DNA of 64,000 nt from Lysobacterales bacterium (lineage in GTDB: Bacteria > Pseudomonadota > Gammaproteobacteria > Xanthomonadales > SZUA-5), in assembly GCA_022844135.1 (NCBI GenBank), contig JALHMG010000029.1, forward strand, positions 1 through 64,000. The letters are read 5' to 3'. How positions within the stretch are numbered: position 1 is the first letter of the stretch; every line of letters begins with the position of its first letter. The position numbers and the translations under genes are program-made. This document shows positions 26,301-34,963 of the stretch, piece by piece. Below the pieces are notes generated by a model. It saw nothing but the letters and a program-made list of their open reading frames with translations. It did no database searches and was not told the origin of the DNA.

Positions 26301-28982
26301 CCGACGATCACGATCAGCGCGCCGAGCGTGGTGGAGGGCAATCCGCCGACGTCGACGCCGCTGAACTTCGTGGTGAGCTTGAACACGGCCTCGGGTCTGC
26401 CGGTGAACTTCAACTATGCGACCAATGGTGCGACCGGAACGGCAACGGCGGGCACGGACTACACGGCGGTGCCGAGTACGGCCGGCAGCATTGCCGCCGG
26501 GCAATTGAGCGTCACGCTACCGGTCACGGTGCTGGGCGACGTGCTGTCGGAAGGCAACGAAACGGTGGTGCTGGATCTGAGCACCATCGGCAACGCCAAC
26601 GTGACTACCCTGAGCGGCACGGGCACGATCAACGACGATGACATTGCCCAGATCACGCTCACCGACGCGGGCCTGACCGAAGGCGACAGCGGCAGCCAGA
26701 ACCTGCAGTTCACGGTGAGCCGCAGCGGCAATGGCGGCGCCTTCAGCGTCGACTTCGCCACCAGCAATGCCACGGCGACCGCCGGCAGCGACTACACCAG
26801 CACCACGGGCACGCTGACATTCACCGCCAACGGTGCTCCCAGCCAGGTCATCAATGTGCCGATCACTGGCGAGTCGCTGGTTGAAGTCACGGAGACCTTC
26901 ACAGTGACGCTGAGCAATGTGGTGAACACCCTCGGCACCGCCGCGATCGACGACGGCAGCGGCACCGGCACCATCACCGACAACGACAGCGCCACCGTGC
27001 AGTTCGCGCCGACCAGTGTCAGTCAGTCGGAGGCGACCAGTCCGATGGCCTTCACGGTGACGCTGAGCAATCCCGTGCAATCGGGTGTGACCCTGACGGT
27101 GAACTCGACGCCGGGCACGGCGACTTCGCCGGCCGACTTCACCGCGATCAGCGGCGGCACCGTGAGCTTCGCGCCGAACAGCAACACTGCGCAGACGGTG
27201 AACGTGGTCATCGCCAACGATGCGCTGGACGAGGACGATGAGCAGTTTACGCTCACGCTCTCTAGCCTCACGGCGACCGGCAACGTCACGCTGCCGATCG
27301 CCACCGCCACGGCCACCGGCACCATCCAGGACGACGATGCGCTACCGGTGTTGTCGGTCGCCAACGTGTCGCAAGCCGAGGGCAACAGCGGCACGACGAC
27401 GATGACCTTTACCGTGAACCTGACGCCGGTCTCGGGTCGCGCGGTGAGCTTCACCCGGGCCACGACCGATGGCAGCGCGGTGTCGATCGGCGCTGCGCCG
27501 GATTTCGTGGCGCTGGCGGCTGCGCCGGTCACCATCGCCGCCGGACAATCGAGCGCGTCGATTGCGGTGACCATCAATGGCGATGCGGTTTTCGAAGGCG
27601 ATCAGCAGTTCACGCTGGATCTGTCGGCCGTTGGCAATGCGACGCCGGGCAGCCTGAGCGCCGTCGGCACGATCGTCGACGACGATCAGCAGCCGACCAC
27701 CACCACGATCAGCAGCGATCAGCCGGACCCGAGTCTGGTCGGTCAGCCGTACACAGTAGCGGTGGTGGTGCGCGGACAATCGAGTTCGCCGAGCGGCACG
27801 ATCTCGATCAGCGATGGCAGCGCCAGCTGCGGGCCGGTCGCGTTGACCCCGAGCAACTCGCCGGAGAGCACCGCGAGCTGCTCGTTGACCAGCACCAGCG
27901 CCGGCAACAAGACGTTGACCGCGAGTTACACGCCAGCGAACACGGCTTTTGCGCCGAGCAGCGGCACCACGGCGCACCGCGTCGATGCGGCCAGCACGCG
28001 CTTGAGCGTCACCGGCCCGGCGCGTGTGCGGATCGATACGGCGGCGACCTACAGCATCGATCTCGGCGTGATCGCGCCGGGCGGCGGCACGCCCACCGGC
28101 ACGGTCACCGTCAGCAGCGGCGCGAACAGCTGCACGATTGCGCTGCCGGCCACGAGTTGCAACCTGAGCTTCAGCACGCTCGGCAGCCGCACGATCAGCG
28201 CCAGCTATCCGGGCAACGGCGACTATCTGGGTTCGAACAGCAGCGGCGCGGGCAACGCCGGCACCGTGGTATTTGCGTTGAGCGATGTGGAAGTCACCAA
28301 GACCGATGGTCGCGAGTTCTATGCGCCCGGCGATTTGATCGTTTACACCATCCAGGTGCGAAATCTCGGACCGGATATCGCCGAGAACATCCGCTTGCAG
28401 GACACGCTGCCGGCGGGTTTGAGCGCGGGGCAATGGAGCTGCGATGCCAGTGGCGGCGCCAGCTGCGCACAGAATGCCGGCACCGGCAATCTCGATCAGC
28501 TGATCCCCCTCCTGCCGCGCACCGGCCTGCTCAACTACACCTTGTTCGCCAACGTGGTCGGCAGCCCGGGCTCCATCAGCAATAGCGCCACGTTGGTACT
28601 GCCGGCCGATGCCACCATCGACGATCCGCAGTCGGCGAACAACAGCGCCACCGATGTCAGCATCCTGGACCGTTTGTTCGAAAACGGATTTGAGGCGCCA
28701 TCGGTGAACGGTCCGAGCGGCAGCTTCGTGCTGCCCGGTCTGGCGTTGAGAGGCGCGCTCGATCCGGTGGCGATCAGCGTTTACAGTCTGGCCGATAGCC
28801 GCGGTCCGGCGTTGCGCGTGTACGCGCGGCTGTGGAATGGCGAGGTCGAGTACGCACTGGCGATCCGCGACGGCGCCAAGCTGCGGCTGGGCGCCTGGCA
28901 GCGCCATGCGGGCGAACCGACGTTGCGCTGGACCGCCACGCAGGTTGCCGAGGGCTGGGTGCTGCAAAGCGCAGCGCTATAG
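23313..28982 (+). CDS. Giant secreted Calx-beta repeat protein with internal GFE motif and C-terminal extension
   Basis: An 1889-residue exported protein. Signal peptide MTALLRACLCCLLLSAMTAQA; then a beta-strand region and a very glycine-rich stretch (about residues 110-280, GGNGG/GGGGG runs) that resembles glycine-rich beta-roll surface proteins. About nine Calx-beta-like domains follow (EGNSGTSSLLFIVTRTG, NESFFVNLSAP, GTIVNDD), then Ig-like bacterial domains, and a DUF11-type domain (DVEVTKTDGREFYAPGDLIV). The motif LFENGFE lies at about 28674-28694, but the protein continues for 95 more residues, unlike its relatives. Calx-beta domains usually bind calcium and occur in adhesins. CGGGAG lies about eight bases before the ATG. 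A long hairpin follows the stop. Parts of the array (near 25960-26160 and 27000-27220) are close DNA duplicates. Confidence 0.9.
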   Translation: MTALLRACLCCLLLSAMTAQAAPLDPNAFTSLGSFNPGSNVSVNTDTLAMSGGATFTGVTSGNIAVFTFTTVNLSAGITITVTGSRAFALLSRGTMSIAGTVDVSASGNTRGAGGHNGNASSAGGFGSGPGAGGGDSQGGGGAGFGNVGGSSSTGSIAGPAYGNLAVLLEGGSGGGRGTFFPTTSGAGGGGGGALELGALGSLTLQGSAVLRANGGNGANHTTGSDGDGGGGGSGGGLYLHGAPTDLLSGAQLRANGGNGGNGRNGVGGGGGAGGRIRVEDIGVNAATVSANGGTGSAIGGFGTGFNGGNGEILLLGPPGVSVVQSGGSTNVTEGGAIDTYTLVLTSPPSANVSVALNPGAQLTATPSPVVFTPGNFATPQTVTVAAVDDTAIEGPHLGTITHSVSSSDGRYNNLVVPSVSVNITDNDQAALAINDVSISEGNTGSSILSFTVTRTGTTSAAAGFTYGTVDNGATAGSDYATASGTGSIPGGGSSGSTTVNVTINGDAVFENNESFFVNLSAPTNATIADGQGVGTIVNDDTAPALTINDVSVVEGNSGTSSLLFIVTRTGPTELPATFIAATADSTATAPSDYLSALTGSTSIAPGGASATTTLTATINGDVVVESNESFFVNLSAPNNASIADNQGIGTINNDDVAGIVLVQSGGNTVVAEGGATDNYTLVLTSQPTANVSIALTGTQVTATPTPLVFTSANWNLPQEVTVTAIDDAQIEGNHTGSVSSTVTSADSNYSSAILAAVPVAIVDNDSAGVSITQSGGSTAVTEGGATDNYTVLLTSQPVGDVVITPSGVQVGVSPSSLTFTVSNWNLPQTVTVAALDDNSVEGPHTGSIVHAVTSSDANYNGISIDGVPGIGITDNDSATVQFSPISVSQSEAISPMVFTVTLSNPVASGVTLTVNSTPGTATSPADFAAISGGTVTFAPNSTTSQTVNVVIANESLFEGNETYSLTLSSLVATGNVTLPPGTATATGTIANDDAAPTITISAPSVVEGNPPTSTPLNFVVSLNTASGLPVNFNYATNGATGTATAGTDYTAVPSTAGSIAAGQLSVTLPVTVLGDVLSEGNETVVLDLSTIGNANVTTLSGTGTINDDDIAQITLTDAGLTEGDSGSQNLQFTVSRSGNGGAFSVDFATSNATATAGSDYTSTTGTLTFTANGAPSQVINVPITGESLVEVTETFTVTLSNVVNTLGTAAIDDGSGTGTITDNDSATVQFAPTSVSQSEATSPMAFTVTLSNPVQSGVTLTVNSTPGTATSPADFTAISGGTVSFAPNSNTAQTVNVVIANDALDEDDEQFTLTLSSLTATGNVTLPIATATATGTIQDDDALPVLSVANVSQAEGNSGTTTMTFTVNLTPVSGRAVSFTRATTDGSAVSIGAAPDFVALAAAPVTIAAGQSSASIAVTINGDAVFEGDQQFTLDLSAVGNATPGSLSAVGTIVDDDQQPTTTTISSDQPDPSLVGQPYTVAVVVRGQSSSPSGTISISDGSASCGPVALTPSNSPESTASCSLTSTSAGNKTLTASYTPANTAFAPSSGTTAHRVDAASTRLSVTGPARVRIDTAATYSIDLGVIAPGGGTPTGTVTVSSGANSCTIALPATSCNLSFSTLGSRTISASYPGNGDYLGSNSSGAGNAGTVVFALSDVEVTKTDGREFYAPGDLIVYTIQVRNLGPDIAENIRLQDTLPAGLSAGQWSCDASGGASCAQNAGTGNLDQLIPLLPRTGLLNYTLFANVVGSPGSISNSATLVLPADATIDDPQSANNSATDVSILDRLFENGFEAPSVNGPSGSFVLPGLALRGALDPVAISVYSLADSRGPALRVYARLWNGEVEYALAIRDGAKLRLGAWQRHAGEPTLRWTATQVAEGWVLQSAAL

Positions 28983-28998
28983 CCCTGTGTGCTCGCCC

Positions 28999-29028
28999 CA
29001 GGTGCGAACCATCCATGGTTCGCGCCTG
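28999..29028. terminator. Bidirectional hairpin between convergent genes
   Basis: CAGGTGCGAACCAT and ATGGTTCGCGCCTG pair over 14 positions, with one G-T wobble, around CC. It sits between the convergent stops at 28982 and 29050, so it can serve both genes. No long T-run. Confidence 0.7.
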
Positions 29029-29049
29029 CAGGCTTGCTCTCAACAGCAA

Positions 29050-30312
29050 TCAACGCGCGAGGGCGATCTGTGCATTGACCAGCAGTGGCGGCCCGCTGCT
29101 CGGATCGACCACCGGTAACGGCGGTGGTGGCGGAACGGTGAAATGATCGATGGCGCTTTTCTGGAAGACGATCGCCAGACTCGATCCGCCATAACTGAAG
29201 TAACCCAGTTCTGCGCCTTTTTTGAGGCGATCACCTGCCTTGACGCAAATCCGCACCGAAGAAATTTCGGTGATGCCGATCGGTACCACGCAAACGATGC
29301 CGATCGCCCTATCGTCGCTCTCGATGAAGACCAGGCCGCGCGTGTTGACTGTCGCATCGTACCCTTCCGAAAGGACACCGGCGTTCGGGTCGAAACCGGC
29401 CGACTCTGCATCGCTGAACATCAGTCCATCCACGACCCGTGCCTCACGCACGGTGCCATCGATAGGCGCGTGCCAGCGGTGATAATTTGCGCCACTGAGG
29501 AACGACTGAAATACATAGCCGCCGACGAAGCGCTCCCAATGCTCGCTGCGATCGAGCATGTCGACGAGCGAAAACGGCTCGCCCTTGAGCCAGAACTTAT
29601 CTTGCGGTTTGATGTCTCTGGCGATCGTGACCAGGTTGCCGTCGTTCGGCGATACGATGACTTTGGGATTGTCCGGCGCGCTGATCGGTCGCGCCTGCGG
29701 TTTGATTTCGCGATGGAAGTAGTCGTTGTACGAGGCGAAACCCCAGTGCGGCTTGGTACGATCGAACTCGAACTCCCAGAGTTTCATGTCCTGATACGCG
29801 AAATCCGACAACCAGCCGAACGGACCCTCATTGAGCACGTGCGAACTGGCGGGGCTGTCGAGATATCGGCACCACTGCTGTAGCACGTCCTTGATCGCCC
29901 TGTTGAACTCCTCGTTGCGAAAGAGCGCCTCGCCCGCTGGCGTCATCATCATGTAGGCGAACAGCGATGACATCGGAAACGCGTTGCGTTTGGCCGGATC
30001 CTGGTTGTAGAGCGGCGCGCTGACGACGATCTGTTCCAGTGCCTGCAACAATTCTGGAGTGCTGTGCACAACCTTCTGCGCGTCGGGCACCTGATCGATC
30101 ATCTGCGAGACGTACATCCGGATCAGTGGCCTGGTTTCGATCAGCACTCCGAGGCGCGCGACCGCGTCGCTCGGGGCGCAGGCCGCCGCCGACAGCGTCG
30201 CACGAAAGTCTTGCTGCCAGGCATCCAGGCCGGCCCGCTCGCGCGGCAGGTAGCCGGCGCGATAGCCAAAGAGCTTTCGATATCTGGCGTCCAGATGGGC
30301 ATGCAGGTCCAT
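29050..30312 (-). CDS. Phosphatidylserine decarboxylase family protein with PSDC-associated N-terminal domain
   Basis: A 420-residue protein. The first half (MDLHAHLDARYRKLFGYR ... IRMYVSQMIDQVP) resembles the phosphatidylserine decarboxylase-associated helical domain (PF12588). The second half is a PSD catalytic domain: FNDYFHRE-type segment (SYNDYFHREIKPQARP), SPNDGNLV, FLSGANYHRWHAPIDG with the key His, and the processing site YGGSSLAIVF, where Gly-Ser-Ser replaces the LGST of housekeeping Psd. Self-cleavage at that serine would create the pyruvoyl group. No membrane anchor is seen, so this is probably not the housekeeping enzyme; relatives act on phospholipids, or possibly amino acids such as tryptophan in fungi. 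ATG 30312 has GGAAGGA upstream. Function beyond decarboxylase is uncertain. Confidence 0.8.
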   Translation of the reverse strand: MDLHAHLDARYRKLFGYRAGYLPRERAGLDAWQQDFRATLSAAACAPSDAVARLGVLIETRPLIRMYVSQMIDQVPDAQKVVHSTPELLQALEQIVVSAPLYNQDPAKRNAFPMSSLFAYMMMTPAGEALFRNEEFNRAIKDVLQQWCRYLDSPASSHVLNEGPFGWLSDFAYQDMKLWEFEFDRTKPHWGFASYNDYFHREIKPQARPISAPDNPKVIVSPNDGNLVTIARDIKPQDKFWLKGEPFSLVDMLDRSEHWERFVGGYVFQSFLSGANYHRWHAPIDGTVREARVVDGLMFSDAESAGFDPNAGVLSEGYDATVNTRGLVFIESDDRAIGIVCVVPIGITEISSVRICVKAGDRLKKGAELGYFSYGGSSLAIVFQKSAIDHFTVPPPPPLPVVDPSSGPPLLVNAQIALAR

Positions 30313-30498
30313 AACGAGTCCTTCCAGGAGAGAGACAGAGACAGGCGCGTCGACGTCGCCTCGTTTGTTGGTCGCGGTACGATCCAACCGCCCTGGATCG
30401 AATGCGCAGCCGGTCGCCATCGTTGCAGCAATTTCGCCACTCCGATAGGGGGCCAACTCTCGCAAATACTCACAGGCGCGAACTGACCGGCGCTGCTC

Positions 30499-32922
30499 TC
30501 AATCGCCGCTGGTGAGACCGGCCGCAGCGTTCGGTGGAAGTTTTAGCAGCCGATCGCCGCGGTCGAAGGCGGATTCGAAAACCCCGACGCCGGGGATCGT
30601 CAGCGCAACAATGCCAAGCGCGCTGGGTTCGCCGCTGGCGTAGCCCTCCGGCGTCCGATCGACGAATGCCTTATCCTCGTTCAACAGCAGGCGCGAGCCC
30701 CGGCCGATGGTGCCCAACAGCAGGTCCAGATCGCGGTCGCCATCCAGATCGACGAAGCTCGCGTCGAGTACCGATCCGATCGAATCTGCGAGCCGATCGC
30801 TGTCCGCTTCGAACCGCGCCTTGCCGTCGTTGAGCAACAGCCGCGGCACGGCTTTGTCTGGCGCCGCAAAGTCGACGTTGGCGAAAACGAGGTCGAGATC
30901 GCCATCGCCGTCGGCATCGCCGAGCGCGATTTTGCGCGTCTCTTCGGGAGCCGCCGGTGAGGGAAGCGACTCGTCGCTGATGTCGACAAAGCGCTTGCCC
31001 TGGTTTTGGTACAGGCGATTGCGGCCGCCGTCGCGCGGCTCGTTTCCGGCGACCAGATCGAGGTCGCCATCGGCGTCGAGATCGGCCAGCACCAGATCCT
31101 GCGTCACATCGATGTTTGCCGGCATCCAGTCGCCGCTGGCGTCGGTGAACCGGCCGCGTCCATCGTTGAGCAACACCAGTTCCGGCGCGTCATTGCGTGA
31201 CAGGATCAGATCGAGATCGCCATCGCCGTCGATATCGCCGGCGGCACCAGCGTTTGAGGTTGTGTTCCCAGGCAGCGCATGCGGTGCGGCCGAAAACTGG
31301 CCCGCGCCGTCGTTCCAGAGGTATTCGTTGAGCGCGGTATCTTCGCTCGGAAAAACCACATCGAGATCGCCGTCGCCGTCGAAATCGCCGAGCACCGCAT
31401 CTTCCGAGTCTTCGGCGCTGGCCGGGAATGCCTCCGGTTCGGCAACGAATCGATCCGCCTCGCGGCGCAGCAAAACGTTACCGGCGAACTCTTTGGCCAG
31501 CACCAGGTCGAGGTCGCCATCGCCATCGATATCGCCCAGGCTGGCGTCCATCGTGCGCCCGGAACCGCTGCCTGCCGGCAGCCCATCGAGCGTGATGTCC
31601 AGCGCATCGAAGGCTCGAAGTCCCGTGCGCTTCGCCAGCCAGCGGTCGAGGTGTCGCGCGGCGGTGGACGCATAGGTGCCCGGTTTGCCGAGCGCGCCAT
31701 AAGCAGCGCGCTCGGAGGCCGCCGCTTGAAAGCCGTGGTCCGACTGCGGCACCGCGATGAACTGCGCATCGCCGCCGGCCGAGCGAACGGCCTCTGCCAG
31801 CAGCTCGTGATCGCTGCGAGCGGCGACAAAATCGGCGTCGCCGTGCATCGCCAGCACCGGCGTTTTCCCTGTCGACCACAGCCGGGCGACATTCACGGCG
31901 GCCAGCTGTTGCCAGAAGGCCAGCACGCGTCCGTTCCAGATTCCGTCGACGATTTCCTCTGCGACCGCAGCGTCGAGTCCAGGGCGCTGGCGCGCTTGCG
32001 CCACGCTGAGGCCATCGATGAGCAGCGCGGTGTTCAGCGCCGCTCGCCGCTGCAGCGCCTCGTGGATATCTGCTGGCGCATCGCCGGCCAGACGGAACTG
32101 GCGGCGCGCATTTTCCAGGTCGTACTCGTTCCAGGTGCGAAACACCGTTCCGTATGCCGCGATGCCGGCGACGTCGAACTCGTTTGCGAGCATCGGTGCC
32201 CAGATGCCGCCCATGCTGTGGCCGATCAGAAAAATCCGTTTGGGATCGATGGCGGCGATGTCGCGAGTCGACTGCAGCGCGGCCCGATAGCCGGCCAGCT
32301 CGCGCTCGAAGTCGAGCGCAGACGCCGGACCGCCTTCGCTGTCGCCAACACCCGGTTTGTCGACGCGCAGCGTCGCATAACCGGCGCGCGCAAATGGCCC
32401 GAGCAGGCGCGCGTACGGGTTGTTGTCGGTCAGCGGCGAATCCAGCGAGGAGAGCGTGATGCCCTGGATCAGCATCAGCAATGGGAAAGGACCTTCGCCA
32501 TCGGGCAGCGACAGCAGCGTACGCAGCCGTGCGCCGTTGGCGCCAACGGCCTCGCCGTAGACGACGCGATAACCAGCGCCGACGCTCTCCATCGCGCGCG
32601 TTTGCGCGGTGCCGCTCAGGCGCTGGCGGACGTTGTCCCGTTCGACCTCGACGACGATGGGCGCGCCGCCGCGGCTGTTCGCCGCCCAGGCGAAAACATC
32701 GGGCAGCGCCTTAATCGGTTGTTGATCGATTTGCAGCAGCCGATCGCCAGCGCGCAGGCCCAGCGATTCCGCCGTGCCGCCCGGTAGCGCCGCCTGCACC
32801 AGCACGCCGTCCGCCGATGGCATCAGCTGAGCGCCCAGCGCAGCGCGGCGCGGCAGCGGATCGGACGCCCAGCAGGCGCCAGACAGGAACAACAGAGGTA
32901 CCAGCAGCAAACGGATGGCCAT
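30499..32922 (-). CDS. Exported PDZ - alpha/beta hydrolase - FG-GAP/VCBS repeat fusion protein
   Basis: An 807-residue exported protein. Signal peptide MAIRLLLVPLLFLSGACWA; PDZ-like domain (about 25-105: GVLVQAALPGGTAESLGLRAGDRLLQI); an alpha/beta hydrolase (about 115-440) with nucleophile elbow GHSMGG (Ser236), VDKPGVGDSEGG, and a DADF/HGF-type acid-histidine end (HGDADFVAARS, PQSDHGFQ); then about seven FG-GAP/VCBS units (DIDGDGDLDLVLAKEF, DFDGDGDLDVVFPSED) with the DxDxDG calcium-binding pattern, predicting a beta-propeller. GGGAGA lies upstream of ATG 32922. It follows the S41 peptidase gene by 65 bases on the same strand and is probably co-transcribed. The three-part fusion is unusual; a secreted esterase/peptidase with a substrate-binding propeller is the simplest reading. 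Confidence 0.85.
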   Translation of the reverse strand: MAIRLLLVPLLFLSGACWASDPLPRRAALGAQLMPSADGVLVQAALPGGTAESLGLRAGDRLLQIDQQPIKALPDVFAWAANSRGGAPIVVEVERDNVRQRLSGTAQTRAMESVGAGYRVVYGEAVGANGARLRTLLSLPDGEGPFPLLMLIQGITLSSLDSPLTDNNPYARLLGPFARAGYATLRVDKPGVGDSEGGPASALDFERELAGYRAALQSTRDIAAIDPKRIFLIGHSMGGIWAPMLANEFDVAGIAAYGTVFRTWNEYDLENARRQFRLAGDAPADIHEALQRRAALNTALLIDGLSVAQARQRPGLDAAVAEEIVDGIWNGRVLAFWQQLAAVNVARLWSTGKTPVLAMHGDADFVAARSDHELLAEAVRSAGGDAQFIAVPQSDHGFQAAASERAAYGALGKPGTYASTAARHLDRWLAKRTGLRAFDALDITLDGLPAGSGSGRTMDASLGDIDGDGDLDLVLAKEFAGNVLLRREADRFVAEPEAFPASAEDSEDAVLGDFDGDGDLDVVFPSEDTALNEYLWNDGAGQFSAAPHALPGNTTSNAGAAGDIDGDGDLDLILSRNDAPELVLLNDGRGRFTDASGDWMPANIDVTQDLVLADLDADGDLDLVAGNEPRDGGRNRLYQNQGKRFVDISDESLPSPAAPEETRKIALGDADGDGDLDLVFANVDFAAPDKAVPRLLLNDGKARFEADSDRLADSIGSVLDASFVDLDGDRDLDLLLGTIGRGSRLLLNEDKAFVDRTPEGYASGEPSALGIVALTIPGVGVFESAFDRGDRLLKLPPNAAAGLTSGD

Positions 32923-32987
32923 CGTCTTTCTCCCGGGTCGACGCCGCGAGTATGGCCAGCGCGCTGGCCGTCCTCGTCTGGCAAAAG

Positions 32988-34316
32988 TCAGGATGGCGCT
33001 CGTGCTCCGACATCGTCGGGCGACGTAAGCCATTGCCGGGCGATCTCGATGTCGCTCGACCATAGGCGATTTGTCTCGGTGGACGGATCGAGGTGCTGGT
33101 CGGGCTGCACACCCTGTACTTCCAGTAACGTTCCGTCCGGCGCGCGCAGCGTCTCCACCGAAAGCGTGAACTCCCAGCCGTTTGGCAATCGCTTGGGAAT
33201 CGCATCGGACAAGGTGCCGCGAGTCGGGCGGCCAAATAGTCGGGCTTGCGGCAGCGCCGCAAAAGCAATGGCAGCCACTTCCGCGGCGCTGACGGTATTC
33301 GGACCAATCAACACCGCCACTTTGCCCGCATAACCGCGGCGTTTGCTCGGCGCGATGCGAACCTCATACGGAGGTCCAGCATCGCGCTGCGCTTGCCGCG
33401 TGAACGCAACTCGCGGCTCGTCGGCGAAACGCGCAACCAGTGCCATCGCCACCGCATCGAAGCCACCCGGGTTGAGCCGAAGATCGAGAACTAACCCCGG
33501 TGCGTCGGCGATCGCTGCCAACACCGGATCGAGAACCGCATCGGCCGCTGCAGCGTGCGTATCGGCAGGGTGCGACTCGTCCTCGCCGTCGCCCCAGCCG
33601 CCCATCGCCAACACGCCGAGATAAGCCGTGCCGTCGTCGAAGCGCCCGAGCATCAACCGCCGGTTCGCGATCACCTCGGGCGGCGCCTGCAGGCCCGCCT
33701 GTTTCGATTGCAGGAACTCGCTGAGATCGCGCCGCAGGCTGCGCCATTCCCAGGGCGCGCCATCGGGCGCGCTGCCGGGCGCGATCACTCGATCGATGGT
33801 AATGGCCTGGTCGTCGTAAATCAGCCCCACGTGGCCATCATCCAAAGTCTCGATCAATGCGCCGATTGCGCCGCTGAGATCGGTCGGCGCGCGTTGCCGA
33901 GCCTGCAACAACGCCGTCGGCCATTGCCCGCCGCGCTGGTCGAAGAAAGGGTAGAGCGCGTCGAGCGTCGCGATGAAGACCTCGAGATTCAGCGCGGGAT
34001 CGTCGCCGCGCAAGGGTCGAACGCAGGCATCCGGCAGTTTGTCGAGGCGGCGCAATCGGTCTTGCGTGGCGCCGCGCCAAAGAACCCAATCGCTTACGTC
34101 GCGGACCGCTCGACCGCCGTGGACCTCGAACTGAGATCGAGTCAGCGAGTCGGCGCGCACGCATCCAGCCGGCGACACGTCGTAGCGCCGAACCTTATTG
34201 CCGACATCGACGATGTAGCCGTAGCCGGCCGACTGCCAAACGCCGCGCGGCAGCAGCTCGGCGCTGGCGGTGGAACTGAAGACAAGGGAGCAGACCAAAC
34301 ACCAGCGAACGAACAT
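32988..34316 (-). CDS. Secreted S41 family (C-terminal processing-like) peptidase
   Basis: A 442-residue exported protein with signal peptide MFVRWCLVCSLVFSSTASA. The second half is the S41 catalytic domain: VLDLRLNPGGFD, VAVLIGPNTVSAAEVAAIAF (nucleophile Ser in VSAAE), FGRPTRGTLSD and LRAPDGTLLEVQGVQPDQ, matching the C-terminal processing peptidase/tricorn-core group. No PDZ domain is seen in this protein, but the next gene in the same direction encodes one. The expected catalytic lysine is not obvious, so it may use a tricorn-like arrangement or be inactive. ATG 34316 is preferred to an in-frame GTG at 34325. It is divergent from an Lrp-type regulator gene with a 120-base shared promoter region. 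Confidence 0.82.
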   Translation of the reverse strand: MFVRWCLVCSLVFSSTASAELLPRGVWQSAGYGYIVDVGNKVRRYDVSPAGCVRADSLTRSQFEVHGGRAVRDVSDWVLWRGATQDRLRRLDKLPDACVRPLRGDDPALNLEVFIATLDALYPFFDQRGGQWPTALLQARQRAPTDLSGAIGALIETLDDGHVGLIYDDQAITIDRVIAPGSAPDGAPWEWRSLRRDLSEFLQSKQAGLQAPPEVIANRRLMLGRFDDGTAYLGVLAMGGWGDGEDESHPADTHAAAADAVLDPVLAAIADAPGLVLDLRLNPGGFDAVAMALVARFADEPRVAFTRQAQRDAGPPYEVRIAPSKRRGYAGKVAVLIGPNTVSAAEVAAIAFAALPQARLFGRPTRGTLSDAIPKRLPNGWEFTLSVETLRAPDGTLLEVQGVQPDQHLDPSTETNRLWSSDIEIARQWLTSPDDVGARAPS

Positions 34317-34438
34317 AGCGCACACTCTGACCGACGGGCGGCAACAGCATCGCCCAAGACAACGTCGTCTTTTGCGCGTTTTCGTTCTGCGCAGTGCAGA
34401 ATTGGTGCGTTTTCGAACTCGGAACGCACATTTTCGCC

Positions 34439-34909
34439 ATGACCTTGGATTCGTTGGATCGCAGCATCCTCAGCGCGCTGCAGCAGAACAGCGACCGTTC
34501 GCATGCCGAGATAGGCGAGTTGGTTGGGCTGTCGGGTTCTGCGGTCCGGCGGCGCGTGGAGGCGATGCGCCGTTCAGGTGTCATCGCCCGGACCGTTGCG
34601 CTGTTAGGCGACAACGCCAACAGCGCCGGCATTCTGGTCGTGGTCACCGTCAGTTTCGAACGCGAAACGCCAGCGGCTTATGAGGCGTTTCGTGCCGCCA
34701 TGCGTAAAGACGAACGCGTGCTGCAGTGTTATGCCACCTCCGGGCAATTCGACTTTGTCTTGATGGTGGCAGCCGCCAGCCCTCAAGACTACGAGCGCTG
34801 GGGCGAACGGACGTTGATGGCGAACGCCGCCCTGCGGCGCTACGACAGTTTCGTCGTCTGGTCGACCGTGAAATTCGATACCGCCCGGCCGATTTTCGAT
34901 GTCCCCTGA
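34439..34909 (+). CDS. Lrp/AsnC family transcriptional regulator
   Basis: A 156-residue regulator with N-terminal winged HTH (DSLDRSILSALQQNSDRSHAEIGELVGLSGSAVRRRVEAMRRSGVI) and C-terminal RAM/AsnC ligand-binding domain (VVVTVSFERETP, DERVLQCYATSGQFDFVLMVAAAS). Members are dimers or octamers responding to amino acids or related small molecules. The ATG at 34439 matches the family start just before the L-D-x-x-D motif. It is divergent from the S41 peptidase gene, which is the natural candidate target together with its own promoter. A MITE-like element lies 54 bases after the stop. Confidence 0.93.
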   Translation: MTLDSLDRSILSALQQNSDRSHAEIGELVGLSGSAVRRRVEAMRRSGVIARTVALLGDNANSAGILVVVTVSFERETPAAYEAFRAAMRKDERVLQCYATSGQFDFVLMVAAASPQDYERWGERTLMANAALRRYDSFVVWSTVKFDTARPIFDVP

Positions 34910-34963
34910 CCGCCGGACCGGGCATCGAGCGATACCGCCAGGCAGACGATTTTCGAGATTCGC

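Noticed and set aside
24345..26504. A 719-codon minus-strand frame opposite the Calx-beta gene
   Set aside because: Low-complexity Arg/Ala/Val product with no domain; a mirror of the sense-strand repeat pattern.
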